Of a DNA stretch of 52,853 bases, positions 35,010-42,644 are shown piece by piece (the stretch's first letter is position 1; each line of letters opens with the position of its first letter). The notes below the pieces were generated by a model. The model saw only the letters and a list, made by a program, of their open reading frames with translations. It did not search any database and had not been told where the DNA came from. Source of the stretch: UBA3871 sp041797745 (lineage in GTDB: Bacteria > Bacillota > Clostridia > Peptostreptococcales > Anaerovoracaceae); NCBI GenBank assembly GCA_041797745.1, contig JBHBZU010000026.1, positions 1 to 52,853 of the forward strand. The letters are read 5' to 3'. The translations under genes and the position numbers were made by a program.

Positions 35010-35037
35010 TTGATTTTTATTCATGATAGTGTATAAT
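35010..35037 (+). promoter_or_regulatory. Promoter of the orphan small protein
   Basis: TTGATT and TATAAT are 16 bp apart, leaving a leader of about 80 bases. Confidence 0.75.
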
Positions 35038-35122
35038 AATGCTATCAGTTATTTTATTTATGTTTATGCAGTTTTGTGAATTTTTATACATAAACAAAGA
35101 CAATACTTGGAGGTACACACTA

Positions 35123-35353
35123 ATGAACACTGCACTTTATATCGACATCACTTTTAATCAGGGCGTAGCAACCAAATTAAACGGCAAGGACTTTACAGAA
35201 GACGGAATCAAATGTGTTCTCGGCAACGTTGCAAAGGAATACAATATTGAATGCTCCACTATTCTTTCCAACGCATTAAAAGCTTTAGAGAATACTACCG
35301 GTAAGGTTTGCATGAAGCTGTTAAACGGTTCTGCCACACCATATGCTGCATAA
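35123..35353 (+). CDS. Orphan 76-residue protein of unknown function
   Basis: The ATG at 35123 is set by GGAGGT 8 bp upstream. The protein begins MNTALYIDITFNQG, is mostly hydrophilic, has two Cys in the middle (GIKCVLGN and IECSTIL) and one near the end (VCMKLL), and shows no signal or membrane segment. It has its own promoter, and a 12-bp palindromic hairpin overlaps its stop codon, so it is a monocistronic unit. I do not recognise a family. Compact size and strong signals suggest good expression. Confidence 0.75.
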   Translation: MNTALYIDITFNQGVATKLNGKDFTEDGIKCVLGNVAKEYNIECSTILSNALKALENTTGKVCMKLLNGSATPYAA

Positions 35354-35373
35354 GATACATATTATGCAGCATA
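35342..35373. terminator. Hairpin at the 3' end of the small-protein gene
   Basis: TATGCTGCATAA pairs perfectly with TTATGCAGCATA (12 bp, 8-base loop). It includes the stop codon and is followed only by GCCTATTTATT, so termination is uncertain. It may also serve the converging aldolase gene. Confidence 0.5.
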
Positions 35374-35382
35374 GCCTATTTA

Positions 35383-36441
35383 TTATTCCAAACAGGCTTT
35401 ACCACATTCTTCTAACAGCATCGCATTTGCAAAGGCATTTTCCATGTTCACCCCTGCGGTTATCATACCGTGGCTGGTCATGATACATCCGAAATTTTCT
35501 CCCATTGCAAGCGATGTTTTTTTCGTGAGCTTTTTCGTTCCGGGTAGCCCATATTCTCCAAGGGGAATTTCTTTGCCGAATACCGCCTGTCCCTCGGCAA
35601 TCACAACAGGCATAGGTTTTCTCGCCGCCGCAAAGACAGAGGCATACATTGAATGAGCGTGAACAATAGCCCCCACATCAGACCGCCTCTTATATATAGC
35701 CCCATGAAGTCCTTTTTCTGAAGTCGGTTTCAAATCTCCCTCATATTCTAATGAATCAATATTCACTATCACCATTTCTTCAGGCGTTAAAGTCATGTAA
35801 TCTCTTCCTGATGGTGTGCACAGGAAACGCTTTTCATCCAATCTTATGGAAAAATTCCCCCAAGTACCTTGAACCAGCCCATCTGAAACAGCTTTCTTTC
35901 CAAAGGCTACCAGCTTTTCTCGAATATCATATTCTTCTTTAGAAATATCACTGCATTTCCTCTTTTCAGTACCTTTATTTTCAGAAGATAGAGCTTTCGC
36001 TTCTTCAATTTTCTTTTTTTCCAGTTCAGGTTTTGAATACTTCTTCTTATACACGAATCTCATAAGGCGTGCTTCAAATACGGAAATATTTTTTACTCCC
36101 CCGAGCTTTCTTGCCTTATAATAAATCTCCGCGCTCTTTTCAAGCTGTTCTGCCGCAACTTGCGCTTCAAACTTCGTTCTTCCTATGGAAAGAGTATAAT
36201 GCCCCTCTACAAAACATGCCGCAGACTTTTTCAAGGCTCTCAAAATAGCAGCTGAATCATAGGAAACGGTTTCCACCTTTTGTCCTATAATCTGCGCCAT
36301 ATCGTCCAAAGCCGCACATAAGGTCAGTTTTTCCTCTCTTGCTTTTTTAGAAAAAGGTAAATTTGAAGTAAGTACTACCCAAAGGTCTTTTTGCGAAGCT
36401 TTCAACTCAGTCTTCACTTTTTCAAGGATTAAATCTTCCAT
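35383..36441 (-). CDS. Class II aldolase/adducin-family protein with an extra N-terminal half-domain
   Basis: The family splits sugar phosphates such as fuculose 1-phosphate or ribulose 5-phosphate relatives with a zinc ion. The C-terminal domain (about 160-352) is complete: TWGNFSIRL, TPSGRDYMTL, the catalytic Glu in TSEKGLHGAIY, zinc ligands in VHAHSMYAS and the third His in MTSHGMITAG. The N-terminal part contains, at about 75-120, EGHYTLSIGR and LEKSAEIYYKARKLGG. These look like the C-terminal half of the same fold (nHGvl..g, lE..A.iyl.A..lGg), so it may be a degenerate second copy. It is the last gene of the operon with an FGGY kinase and an aminotransferase. Confidence 0.85.
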   Translation of the reverse strand: MEDLILEKVKTELKASQKDLWVVLTSNLPFSKKAREEKLTLCAALDDMAQIIGQKVETVSYDSAAILRALKKSAACFVEGHYTLSIGRTKFEAQVAAEQLEKSAEIYYKARKLGGVKNISVFEARLMRFVYKKKYSKPELEKKKIEEAKALSSENKGTEKRKCSDISKEEYDIREKLVAFGKKAVSDGLVQGTWGNFSIRLDEKRFLCTPSGRDYMTLTPEEMVIVNIDSLEYEGDLKPTSEKGLHGAIYKRRSDVGAIVHAHSMYASVFAAARKPMPVVIAEGQAVFGKEIPLGEYGLPGTKKLTKKTSLAMGENFGCIMTSHGMITAGVNMENAFANAMLLEECGKACLE

Positions 36442-36456
36442 ATACTTTCTCTCTTT

Positions 36457-37992
36457 CTAATTTTCATCCACAAAACGCTCTCCATTGGCTGTTTTATAGG
36501 CTTTCTTCAGCCCAGTGTATATATTCTGATAATCTCTGAACAGTTTATCGTAAATCTTTTTGTTTTCAGTGTTGGGTCTATAGGTACGGTCTATCTTTAT
36601 AAATCGTTTTACTTCTCCAAATCCTTTTAAATGTCCAAGTCCAATCATGGCAACAATAGCCGCACCCAGCGCCCCTGAATTTCTAGGGTCATGCACTACT
36701 TCAAAGCTCTTGCCTGTAATATCTGCTATAATCTGCATCCACGCGTCATTCATTGCGCCGCCGCCGATAATTCTCAACTCATCGCACTTAAAGCTGTAAT
36801 CTTTCTGATAGTTTTCCATAATCCAACGAAGATTATATCCGATACCTTCATATACCGCGCGCATCAGATGTTCTCTGGTGTGATCCATAGAAATATTGAA
36901 AAGAGTGGCTCTGGTGGTAGTATTGCTCACAGGACATCTTTCGCCCAGCATCCATGGGGTACAAACTAAATGTTCGCAGCCCGGAGGGATTTTTTTAATC
37001 TGTTCATTCATGAAATCGAAAATCTTGTAAGGACCATATTCTTCTTTCTCATTAGCAAAGAACTGTTCCTGTAGCCACCCGATGTTAGCTCCTGCGGACT
37101 CGGTAATTCCCGCAATAAGCAGCATATTGGGATCGGCAGACTGTATAGGTGCCGCACCATGACGGAATTTAGTTTTATCCTTGGTTGCAACAGACACCCA
37201 CGCCGATGTTCCCAAATAAATGTGACATTCTCCATCACCGCACATACCTGAACCGACTGCCGCCGCCTGAACATCGTCACAGCCTCCGAATACAGCAGTT
37301 CCGGCTGCCAAACCCATGTCCTTTGCCGCAGCTTCAAGTAAAGGACCAATAACCTCTGTGCTGGTTACAAGTCTTGGAAGCTTTCCCATATCCATACCGA
37401 TAAGCTTCATTACGCCCATCCACTCTTTTTTCTTCAAATCCAGTGCAAAGGCTGAAGCACCCGATATTTCTGTGACCATTTCACCTGTGCTGCGATACTT
37501 CATGTAACCGTTAACATCCAAAATTTTATAGGTTTCCCGCCAAATGTCAGGTTTTTCTTCCTTAAGCCACATAACCTTTGCCATTACATCTTTTCCCATT
37601 ATAGTGGTTCCTGAAAACATCGAAAAAATTTTCTTCCCCCCTACTCTGTTCATAATGTCCTGCGCTTGCTTTTCAGCTCTTCCGTCCACCCATGTAATGT
37701 TTCTGTATAAAGTTTTCCCATTTTTATCCACAGGAATAATCCCTTGAGCCTGAGTCGAAAAAATAACCCCTCTCACATCCTGCGGATTTATTCCGTTTTC
37801 GGTCATGATTCGTTTAGACGCAATGCAAGAAGCCGTCCAATAGTCTTGCGGTTCTTGCTCCACCCAAGCAGGATGGGGATAATAGGTCGCATAATCTTCT
37901 GAAGCGGTGGCAATAATGTTTCCATCGCAATCTACCAATGCCGCCTTATCTGAACTGGTGCCCAAGTCGTGAGCCATTATATACCAAGTCAT
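36457..37992 (-). CDS. FGGY-family carbohydrate kinase, xylulokinase-like
   Basis: FGGY kinases phosphorylate sugars or polyols with ATP. The 511-residue product has both actin-like lobes: HDLGTSSDKAALVD at the N-terminus, TWVDGRAEKQA, GCDDVQAAAVGSG and the C-terminal ATP-lobe motif IGGGAMNDAWMQIIADITG. It is nearest to the xylulokinase branch, but the substrate-side MHG motif reads STQAQG, so the sugar is not certain to be xylulose. The start has AAAGGG upstream. It lies between the aminotransferase (16 bp) and aldolase (15 bp) genes, so a kinase-then-aldolase route is likely. Confidence 0.9.
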   Translation of the reverse strand: MTWYIMAHDLGTSSDKAALVDCDGNIIATASEDYATYYPHPAWVEQEPQDYWTASCIASKRIMTENGINPQDVRGVIFSTQAQGIIPVDKNGKTLYRNITWVDGRAEKQAQDIMNRVGGKKIFSMFSGTTIMGKDVMAKVMWLKEEKPDIWRETYKILDVNGYMKYRSTGEMVTEISGASAFALDLKKKEWMGVMKLIGMDMGKLPRLVTSTEVIGPLLEAAAKDMGLAAGTAVFGGCDDVQAAAVGSGMCGDGECHIYLGTSAWVSVATKDKTKFRHGAAPIQSADPNMLLIAGITESAGANIGWLQEQFFANEKEEYGPYKIFDFMNEQIKKIPPGCEHLVCTPWMLGERCPVSNTTTRATLFNISMDHTREHLMRAVYEGIGYNLRWIMENYQKDYSFKCDELRIIGGGAMNDAWMQIIADITGKSFEVVHDPRNSGALGAAIVAMIGLGHLKGFGEVKRFIKIDRTYRPNTENKKIYDKLFRDYQNIYTGLKKAYKTANGERFVDEN

Positions 37993-38008
37993 GAATTTTC
38001 CCTTTCGA

Positions 38009-39505
38009 TTACCTTAAAAGCCCTTTGCTTGTCTTCTTTACGTGCTTAAATACCGTTTCAAAGCGATTAAGCGCTTCGTCAATAATATCATCTGTATCTG
38101 CTAATGATGTATAGAGTCTGGAGCCTGCCAAAGTGACAATGCCGTTAGCCATGTAAGCCGCACCCATTCTCTCCATGGAATCCTTTCTTTCATACATCAT
38201 ATCCTTATTCTTCAAAAGACCCATGGCGGACTTAAGCATAAACATGGAGGAAAAGTCAAAGCTCATAGCTGCCGTACATTCCAGATGAACAATGGAACCC
38301 TGATTATACGCAACATAAGGAAGACCGTATTTATCAATCAGCTGCTTTAAGCCGTCACATAGCCTGTCTCCCGCACGGCCTGCCACTTCACAAGCATTGG
38401 TTCTCTCAATTTCTTTGATGGTAACATAACCTGCCATAGAGGAAAGCGGATTTGCAGATAAAGTACCTCCCACATACGCCTTGTGCCCTTTATTGCCAAG
38501 ACCCGCAGCCATAATGCCCGCATATTCCCGTTTACCGCCTACTCCACCTGCTCCAGGATAGCCTCCTGCCACAATTTTTCCAAATACGGTAAGATCCGGA
38601 ACTACGTCAAAATACCCTTGAGCACCTCCAAGACCGACTCTAAAGCCTGTTACCACTTCGTCGAAGATGAGTAAGGCTCCGTACTTATCGCAAAGGGCTC
38701 TGACTCCCTTGTTATATTCTTTAGCAACCGGTCTTGTGCCTGATTCAGGACCCACAGGTTCAATTACTACCGCAGCCGTGCCTCCCTTTAACCTGTTTCT
38801 CTTCAACATCTTTTCCATCATGTCCAAATCGTTAGGTCTTACTTCATCGGTGCCGCGATATGCGCCCTTTGGAATGCCGTGGGACTCTAAAAGGTTTCTG
38901 GAGCCGGGAATTTTCAGACCATATACCAGCTGGTCAGACCAGCCGTGATAAGCTCCTCCAACCTTGATAATTCGCTTTTTCCCTGTGGCAATTCTTGCTA
39001 TTCTGCAAGCCGCCATATCGGATTCCGTACCCGACCCGAGCATTCTAAACATTTCCACATTCGGCATGTGTTTGTTAATCTCCTTGGCAATCAAAAGCTC
39101 CGCCTCGTGAAGCAAGCCTGTCACAGGTCCGCAGGTATTGATAATTTCAACGGCAGCTTCTCTTACAGGGTCATAGTTGGAACCCAAAATAGTTGGTCCC
39201 CCTGCCTGCAAGAAGTCAATGTACCTGTTTCCGTCCTGGTCTACCAAGTATGCGCCTTTTGCCTGGGTGAAAGCAACAGGAAAGGGCTTATTAAAAGCCA
39301 AATTATGCTGAACACCTCCGGGTATAAAGGTCTTGGCTTCATCAAAAATAGCTTTCGATTTTTTGCACTGATTATCATAATATGGTAAAACCACCTTTTC
39401 ATAATAATCGTCGCTTACTTCCCAAATCGGTTCTTTCTGCAGCTTGGATAAATTTGCATTAATTTCTTTAGGATCATCCCATCTGCTAATTCCGTACTTT
39501 TCCAT
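38009..39505 (-). CDS. Class III PLP aminotransferase, glutamate-1-semialdehyde aminomutase-like
   Basis: This class of PLP enzymes moves amino groups, or performs 1,2-amino shifts as in HemL. The 498-residue product shows the DEVVTGFRVGLGGAQGYF segment with the cofactor Asp and the PLP Lys in FGKIVAGGYPGAGGVGG, plus FRMLGSGTESDMAACRIAR. It is about 70 residues longer than HemL, and no heme genes are nearby, so a role in tetrapyrroles is unlikely. Its place between tetR and the FGGY kinase suggests action on an amino sugar or amino alcohol, as an inference. AGGAGG precedes the ATG. Confidence 0.88.
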   Translation of the reverse strand: MEKYGISRWDDPKEINANLSKLQKEPIWEVSDDYYEKVVLPYYDNQCKKSKAIFDEAKTFIPGGVQHNLAFNKPFPVAFTQAKGAYLVDQDGNRYIDFLQAGGPTILGSNYDPVREAAVEIINTCGPVTGLLHEAELLIAKEINKHMPNVEMFRMLGSGTESDMAACRIARIATGKKRIIKVGGAYHGWSDQLVYGLKIPGSRNLLESHGIPKGAYRGTDEVRPNDLDMMEKMLKRNRLKGGTAAVVIEPVGPESGTRPVAKEYNKGVRALCDKYGALLIFDEVVTGFRVGLGGAQGYFDVVPDLTVFGKIVAGGYPGAGGVGGKREYAGIMAAGLGNKGHKAYVGGTLSANPLSSMAGYVTIKEIERTNACEVAGRAGDRLCDGLKQLIDKYGLPYVAYNQGSIVHLECTAAMSFDFSSMFMLKSAMGLLKNKDMMYERKDSMERMGAAYMANGIVTLAGSRLYTSLADTDDIIDEALNRFETVFKHVKKTSKGLLR

Positions 39506-39547
39506 GATTTTTCCTCCTAAATATTTTCCTTTAATTTCTAACTGTTT

Positions 39548-40081
39548 TTACAATATGAGTCTCAGCATTTCTTCAAACTGCTCCTGCATTTTTTTAGGGT
39601 TTACCTCTCCACCCAATACCAGATAATGATTTAATACTCCGTAATACATTCCCATAATCATCAAAGGTTTTGTATCTTCCTCTTCCAGTTGCAGTTCCTT
39701 GCTTATTCTCTTTTCTATTTGATTAATCCTTGCCGAACCGTCACGATTAACGATAGCATTTGTGATTAACTGTAATGAGAGCATAGGATAGTTGGCTGAA
39801 TCCTCTAAGAGCTTATAGAAAAATTCTCTTACATATGCCTCTCCCTTAAGCCCCAATTCATTACAATGTCGGTCAACATCATCTACTCCCTGTTCGTATA
39901 TGGCATACATAAGCTCTTTGCTGCTTGCAAAGTGATTAAATACGGTGCTTCTGCACATCTCCGCCTCTTCTGCGATTTGATGGAAAGTAACATTTTCAAT
40001 ACCGTTTTTTTCATATAAGCCTTTGGCTACGTGCATAAGCTTTCTGCGACTTCTTTCTTTCTTTCCGTAATTCTTATCCAT
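39548..40081 (-). CDS. TetR-family transcriptional regulator
   Basis: The 177-residue protein has the TetR helix-turn-helix at about 12-58 (VTFHQIAEEAEMCRSTVFNHFASSKELMYAI, shortened motif VTFHQIAEEAEMCRSTVFNH). The C-terminal ligand domain is not assignable. Its ATG overlaps the stop of the gtrA-like gene by 8 bp (ATGGATAA), so the two are translationally coupled. It probably controls its own operon and the downstream aminotransferase, kinase and aldolase. A tandem 18-bp repeat at the operon promoter is a candidate operator. Confidence 0.93.
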   Translation of the reverse strand: MDKNYGKKERSRRKLMHVAKGLYEKNGIENVTFHQIAEEAEMCRSTVFNHFASSKELMYAIYEQGVDDVDRHCNELGLKGEAYVREFFYKLLEDSANYPMLSLQLITNAIVNRDGSARINQIEKRISKELQLEEEDTKPLMIMGMYYGVLNHYLVLGGEVNPKKMQEQFEEMLRLIL

Positions 40082-40532
40082 TAATTATTTTCTCCCTTTT
40101 TGCTCTTTCATTTGTATTTATAGAGCCTCGATACACAACAAATCTGTCATAAAGAAACTCCGTGCTTAAATTTAACGCCATGGTTCCTCCTAAAATGAGG
40201 TATTCATTTAAGCCCAAGTTTGAAAGCAGCTGACCGCCAATAGTAGTAACAGGTGTAAACACCGCGTAGAACAAGGCTATAAGCAGCATGGCTAAAGGCA
40301 CATTATTTGCTGACTTAAATGTAAATTCTCTATTCAAAGTAAAGTTCCAAACTACCGAAAGGGTAAGGGCAATCAGGTATCTGGGCCAGTAGCTCCAATC
40401 AGTCAAATTAGTCAATAAGCTAAAGCTCCCAGCCTCTATAACTCCTGCTGAAACAGAAAACAGCGAAAATTTTATAATCTGTATCAAGTTTTCTTCTTTT
40501 GAAAATCTCTGTCTTTCCTTTTTTTCTGTCAT
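40074..40532 (-). CDS. GtrA-like four-helix membrane protein
   Basis: GtrA-family proteins are small membrane proteins linked to flipping of polyprenyl-linked sugars and to cell-surface glycosylation. The 152-residue product has four hydrophobic helices (about 22-40, 50-66, 80-98, 108-126) and the family signature WNFTLNREFTFKS after the second helix. It is first in the operon, coupled by overlap to tetR. A surface-sugar role next to a catabolic operon is odd, so it may act as a transporter or sensor partner. Confidence 0.85.
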   Translation of the reverse strand: MTEKKERQRFSKEENLIQIIKFSLFSVSAGVIEAGSFSLLTNLTDWSYWPRYLIALTLSVVWNFTLNREFTFKSANNVPLAMLLIALFYAVFTPVTTIGGQLLSNLGLNEYLILGGTMALNLSTEFLYDRFVVYRGSINTNERAKREKIING

Positions 40533-40591
40533 AATTTAAGCTCACTTTCTTGTTTATTATTAAAAAAATCTTATATTATTCAATCACTTTC

Positions 40592-40651
40592 GTACTACTG
40601 TTTAATTTTGTACTCTAGTTTAATTATGAACACTGCTCCAAGAAATGTCAA
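40592..40651 (-). promoter_or_regulatory. Promoter and candidate operator of the gtrA-tetR operon
   Basis: TTGACA (40651-40646) and CATAAT (40628-40623) on the minus strand are 17 bp apart. Two tandem 18-bp repeats, GTACTnnnGTTTAATTnT on the plus strand (40592-40609 and 40610-40627), cover the -10 and the predicted start of transcription. They match at 14 of 18 positions and are a plausible TetR-regulator site. Confidence 0.65.
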
Positions 40652-40659
40652 CAGTTAAA

Positions 40660-40692
40660 AATAAAAAATACGACTGCATATAAATGCAGTCG
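40660..40692 (-). terminator. Terminator of carD
   Basis: A perfect 9-bp stem (CGACTGCAT/ATGCAGTCG) with a 4-base loop is followed on the minus strand by GTATTTTTTATTTTT. Confidence 0.88.
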
Positions 40693-40710
40693 CCAAATAT
40701 CTATAAAAAA

Positions 40711-41214
40711 TTAATGTACCTTTTGAAGATTTGCACGGAACATTTTAGATATATCGTTTTTTGAAATATCTAAAGCAGCTGCCAGCTCACCAAAAAGAAG
40801 CTCTTCGGCTTTCTTCAGGAACTTTTCGTCTACAGCTCCCACCTTTCTCTTTGCTTTCTCCGCTGCAATTTTTCGGTCGTTTATAATTAAAATAAGTTTG
40901 CAAAGCGCTTCACAACTATGTGCTTTCAATAGAGATTCATATAGTTCTCTTTGAGCTCTTAGGCTGGATATCTGAACTTTTTCAACACTCATAAACGGCA
41001 GTTCCTCAATCAGTGCCTGCGCATCATCTTTTTCAATAACTGTCCTAACCTGTCTTTCACAGTTTTCCACTGGGGCATAAATAGTAAAGCCTTGATAACA
41101 AGGTTCTAAAGTATAATACTCAACAGTACGGCCATTTAATTCTTTTTCCGTAATATCCGCCACTTGACATACACCAACTTCACCATATACAACCATTTCC
41201 CCGATACGATACAT
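40711..41214 (-). CDS. CarD-family RNA polymerase-binding regulator
   Basis: CarD proteins bind the RNA polymerase beta subunit and stabilise open promoter complexes, notably at rRNA promoters. The 167-residue product has the N-terminal Tudor-like domain (MYRIGEMVVYGEVGVCQVAD, about 1-65) and a C-terminal helical domain. ATG 41214 is set by GAAAGGAG 6 bp upstream; an ATG nine codons earlier is less likely. It has its own promoter and terminator and lies divergent from tRNA-Arg. Confidence 0.93.
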   Translation of the reverse strand: MYRIGEMVVYGEVGVCQVADITEKELNGRTVEYYTLEPCYQGFTIYAPVENCERQVRTVIEKDDAQALIEELPFMSVEKVQISSLRAQRELYESLLKAHSCEALCKLILIINDRKIAAEKAKRKVGAVDEKFLKKAEELLFGELAAALDISKNDISKMFRANLQKVH

Positions 41215-41248
41215 ATCTTGCTCCTTTCTGAAAAATACCACTATTATT

Positions 41249-41277
41249 ATAATAGCACAAAAAAAGTTTTTTTGTAA
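41249..41277 (-). promoter_or_regulatory. Promoter of carD with a palindromic spacer
   Basis: TTACAA and TATTAT (with TGC before it) on the minus strand are 17 bp apart. The spacer is filled by ACAAAAAAACTTTTTTTGT, a perfect 9-1-9 palindrome of A and T runs. Confidence 0.6.
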
Positions 41278-41307
41278 GGATTATTTTTATTTATGCATAA
41301 TTTTCCC

Positions 41308-41336
41308 TTGCCAAATATTAAAGGGTGCTGTATAAT
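41308..41336 (+). promoter_or_regulatory. Promoter of tRNA-Arg
   Basis: TTGCCA and TATAAT are 17 bp apart, about 35 bp before the mature tRNA 5' end. Confidence 0.85.
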
Positions 41337-41370
41337 GGTTTTTGCATTGATAATTTCAATATTGCATTGT

Positions 41371-41446
41371 GCGCGTGTAGCTCAATGGATAGAGTGCCTG
41401 ACTACGAATCAGTAGGTTGCACGTTCGAGTCGTGTCACGCGCACCA
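41371..41446 (+). tRNA. tRNA-Arg, anticodon ACG
   Basis: The acceptor stem GCGCGTG/CACGCGC is perfect. The D-arm (AGCTCAATGGATAGAGT), anticodon loop CTACGAA and TTCGAGT T-loop are standard, and CCA is encoded at 41444-41446. The ACG anticodon, normally modified to ICG, reads CGU, CGC and CGA. It is a single-gene unit. Confidence 0.97.
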
Positions 41447-41448
41447 AA

Positions 41449-41476
41449 AAAACTAGGTTTTATACCTAGTTTTTTG
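41449..41476 (+). terminator. Terminator of tRNA-Arg
   Basis: AAAACTAGGT pairs perfectly with ACCTAGTTTT, and two more Ts follow. Confidence 0.93.
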
Positions 41477-41510
41477 CTTTTAAATTCTTTTTTCTTTTTT
41501 CTATATTTTT

Positions 41511-42635
41511 CTAGCCCTCAATATCTAATTGTCGTTCCATATCCAAGGCTTCCAAAATGAAATCTGTAATTTCCCTCATAAGTTCAAGTTTCAATTCGGA
41601 TTCTTTAAATCCCATTTCGTATCCATGTCCGTCCTCTGTGGTAACTTCTACAATTCTCGAATTTTTATAACTTTTAGCACATTCCTTTGAAGTCTCCGGT
41701 AAAACCACAGTATCTAAAGTATTATATATCACCATAACCGGCTTATTTCCAAACTTTTCTCCATGCTCACAAGGGTTATAAGCTTCAAATTCACAAAACC
41801 AATCATAAGTCAGCTTAACTCCCTGCTTTTCGGTATAAGCTGTTCCATTTTCAGATTTCAGCTTTCCGTTTCGAGCTTCCTCTTTCATTTTATCCCATTT
41901 TTCTTCTCCGCCCATGTAATATATCATGGCTTCTTCATTACCGGCAGGAGCCACCAAAGCCATAGCCTTATAGTCATATCCGCCATAGCTTTCATTTCCC
42001 ATGGTCATAGCTACTCTACCACCCATGCTTCTTGCATAAAGGCATATTTTATCCTCGTCAATAGCATAGGAGTGGCACATATAGTCCGCCGCCAGCTTCA
42101 TATCCCTTTTCATACTTTCAAGATCGTAAAATCCGGTTTTCTCCGCTTTAAGTTCAGGTCTTACTCTAGGGTCAAAGTCTACCCTTATAGTAGCAATTCC
42201 TTGAGAAGCCATCTCCCTTGCCAGTTCAGCCGCTCCACCGCTGTTAAGAGTTCCCGAAAAGCCGTGAGCAATAAGTACCAAAGGTACTCCCTCTGCCGTA
42301 AGGTCTATTTCATTTTTAGTTTCGGCGCCTGCCCATGCACCCTCAGGAAAAAGTGCCTCTCCGTATATATAGGTATTCTCCCCTGAGGGAAGAAAAATCG
42401 TCTCTTTATAAATACCTTTATTGTCTAATCCGCGACCGAGAACAACAGCACCGCCCCAGCCCTCTTCAATACCTGCGGTAACATTTTTGCCAAACCAGCC
42501 CACAGGGAAAAAAGACCTTAAAGCATTGCCGAAGCCTCCAGAAACAAAAGAGACAAGGACAAAAAGGGCTATGACTATACTCCCGAAAATCAAGGGTTTA
42601 TACTGTTTTTTCCTAAAATCTTTATCGTATTTCAT
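41511..42635 (-). CDS. Membrane-anchored alpha/beta hydrolase
   Basis: The 374-residue protein has one N-terminal membrane helix (about 13-34), so the catalytic domain probably lies outside the membrane. Fold landmarks are VPLVLIAHGFSGT (oxyanion loop), the nucleophile elbow YARSMGG, where the first Gly of GxSxG is Ala, an acid in YNTLDTVVLPE and a His in TEDGHGYEMG. The substrate is unknown. The start, with AAGGTGG upstream, is 10 bp after znuB, so it is probably the last gene of the zur-znuC-znuB operon, although the functional link is unclear. Confidence 0.87.
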   Translation of the reverse strand: MKYDKDFRKKQYKPLIFGSIVIALFVLVSFVSGGFGNALRSFFPVGWFGKNVTAGIEEGWGGAVVLGRGLDNKGIYKETIFLPSGENTYIYGEALFPEGAWAGAETKNEIDLTAEGVPLVLIAHGFSGTLNSGGAAELAREMASQGIATIRVDFDPRVRPELKAEKTGFYDLESMKRDMKLAADYMCHSYAIDEDKICLYARSMGGRVAMTMGNESYGGYDYKAMALVAPAGNEEAMIYYMGGEEKWDKMKEEARNGKLKSENGTAYTEKQGVKLTYDWFCEFEAYNPCEHGEKFGNKPVMVIYNTLDTVVLPETSKECAKSYKNSRIVEVTTEDGHGYEMGFKESELKLELMREITDFILEALDMERQLDIEG

Positions 42636-42644
42636 TGCACCACC

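Noticed and set aside
36274..36290. CACCTTTTGTCCTATAA identical to the motif at 34886
   Set aside because: It lies inside the aldolase coding sequence, with no terminator or flanking similarity, and is probably chance.
38009..39505. hemL (glutamate-1-semialdehyde aminomutase for heme)
   Set aside because: The protein is longer than HemL and sits in a sugar kinase/aldolase operon with no other heme genes.
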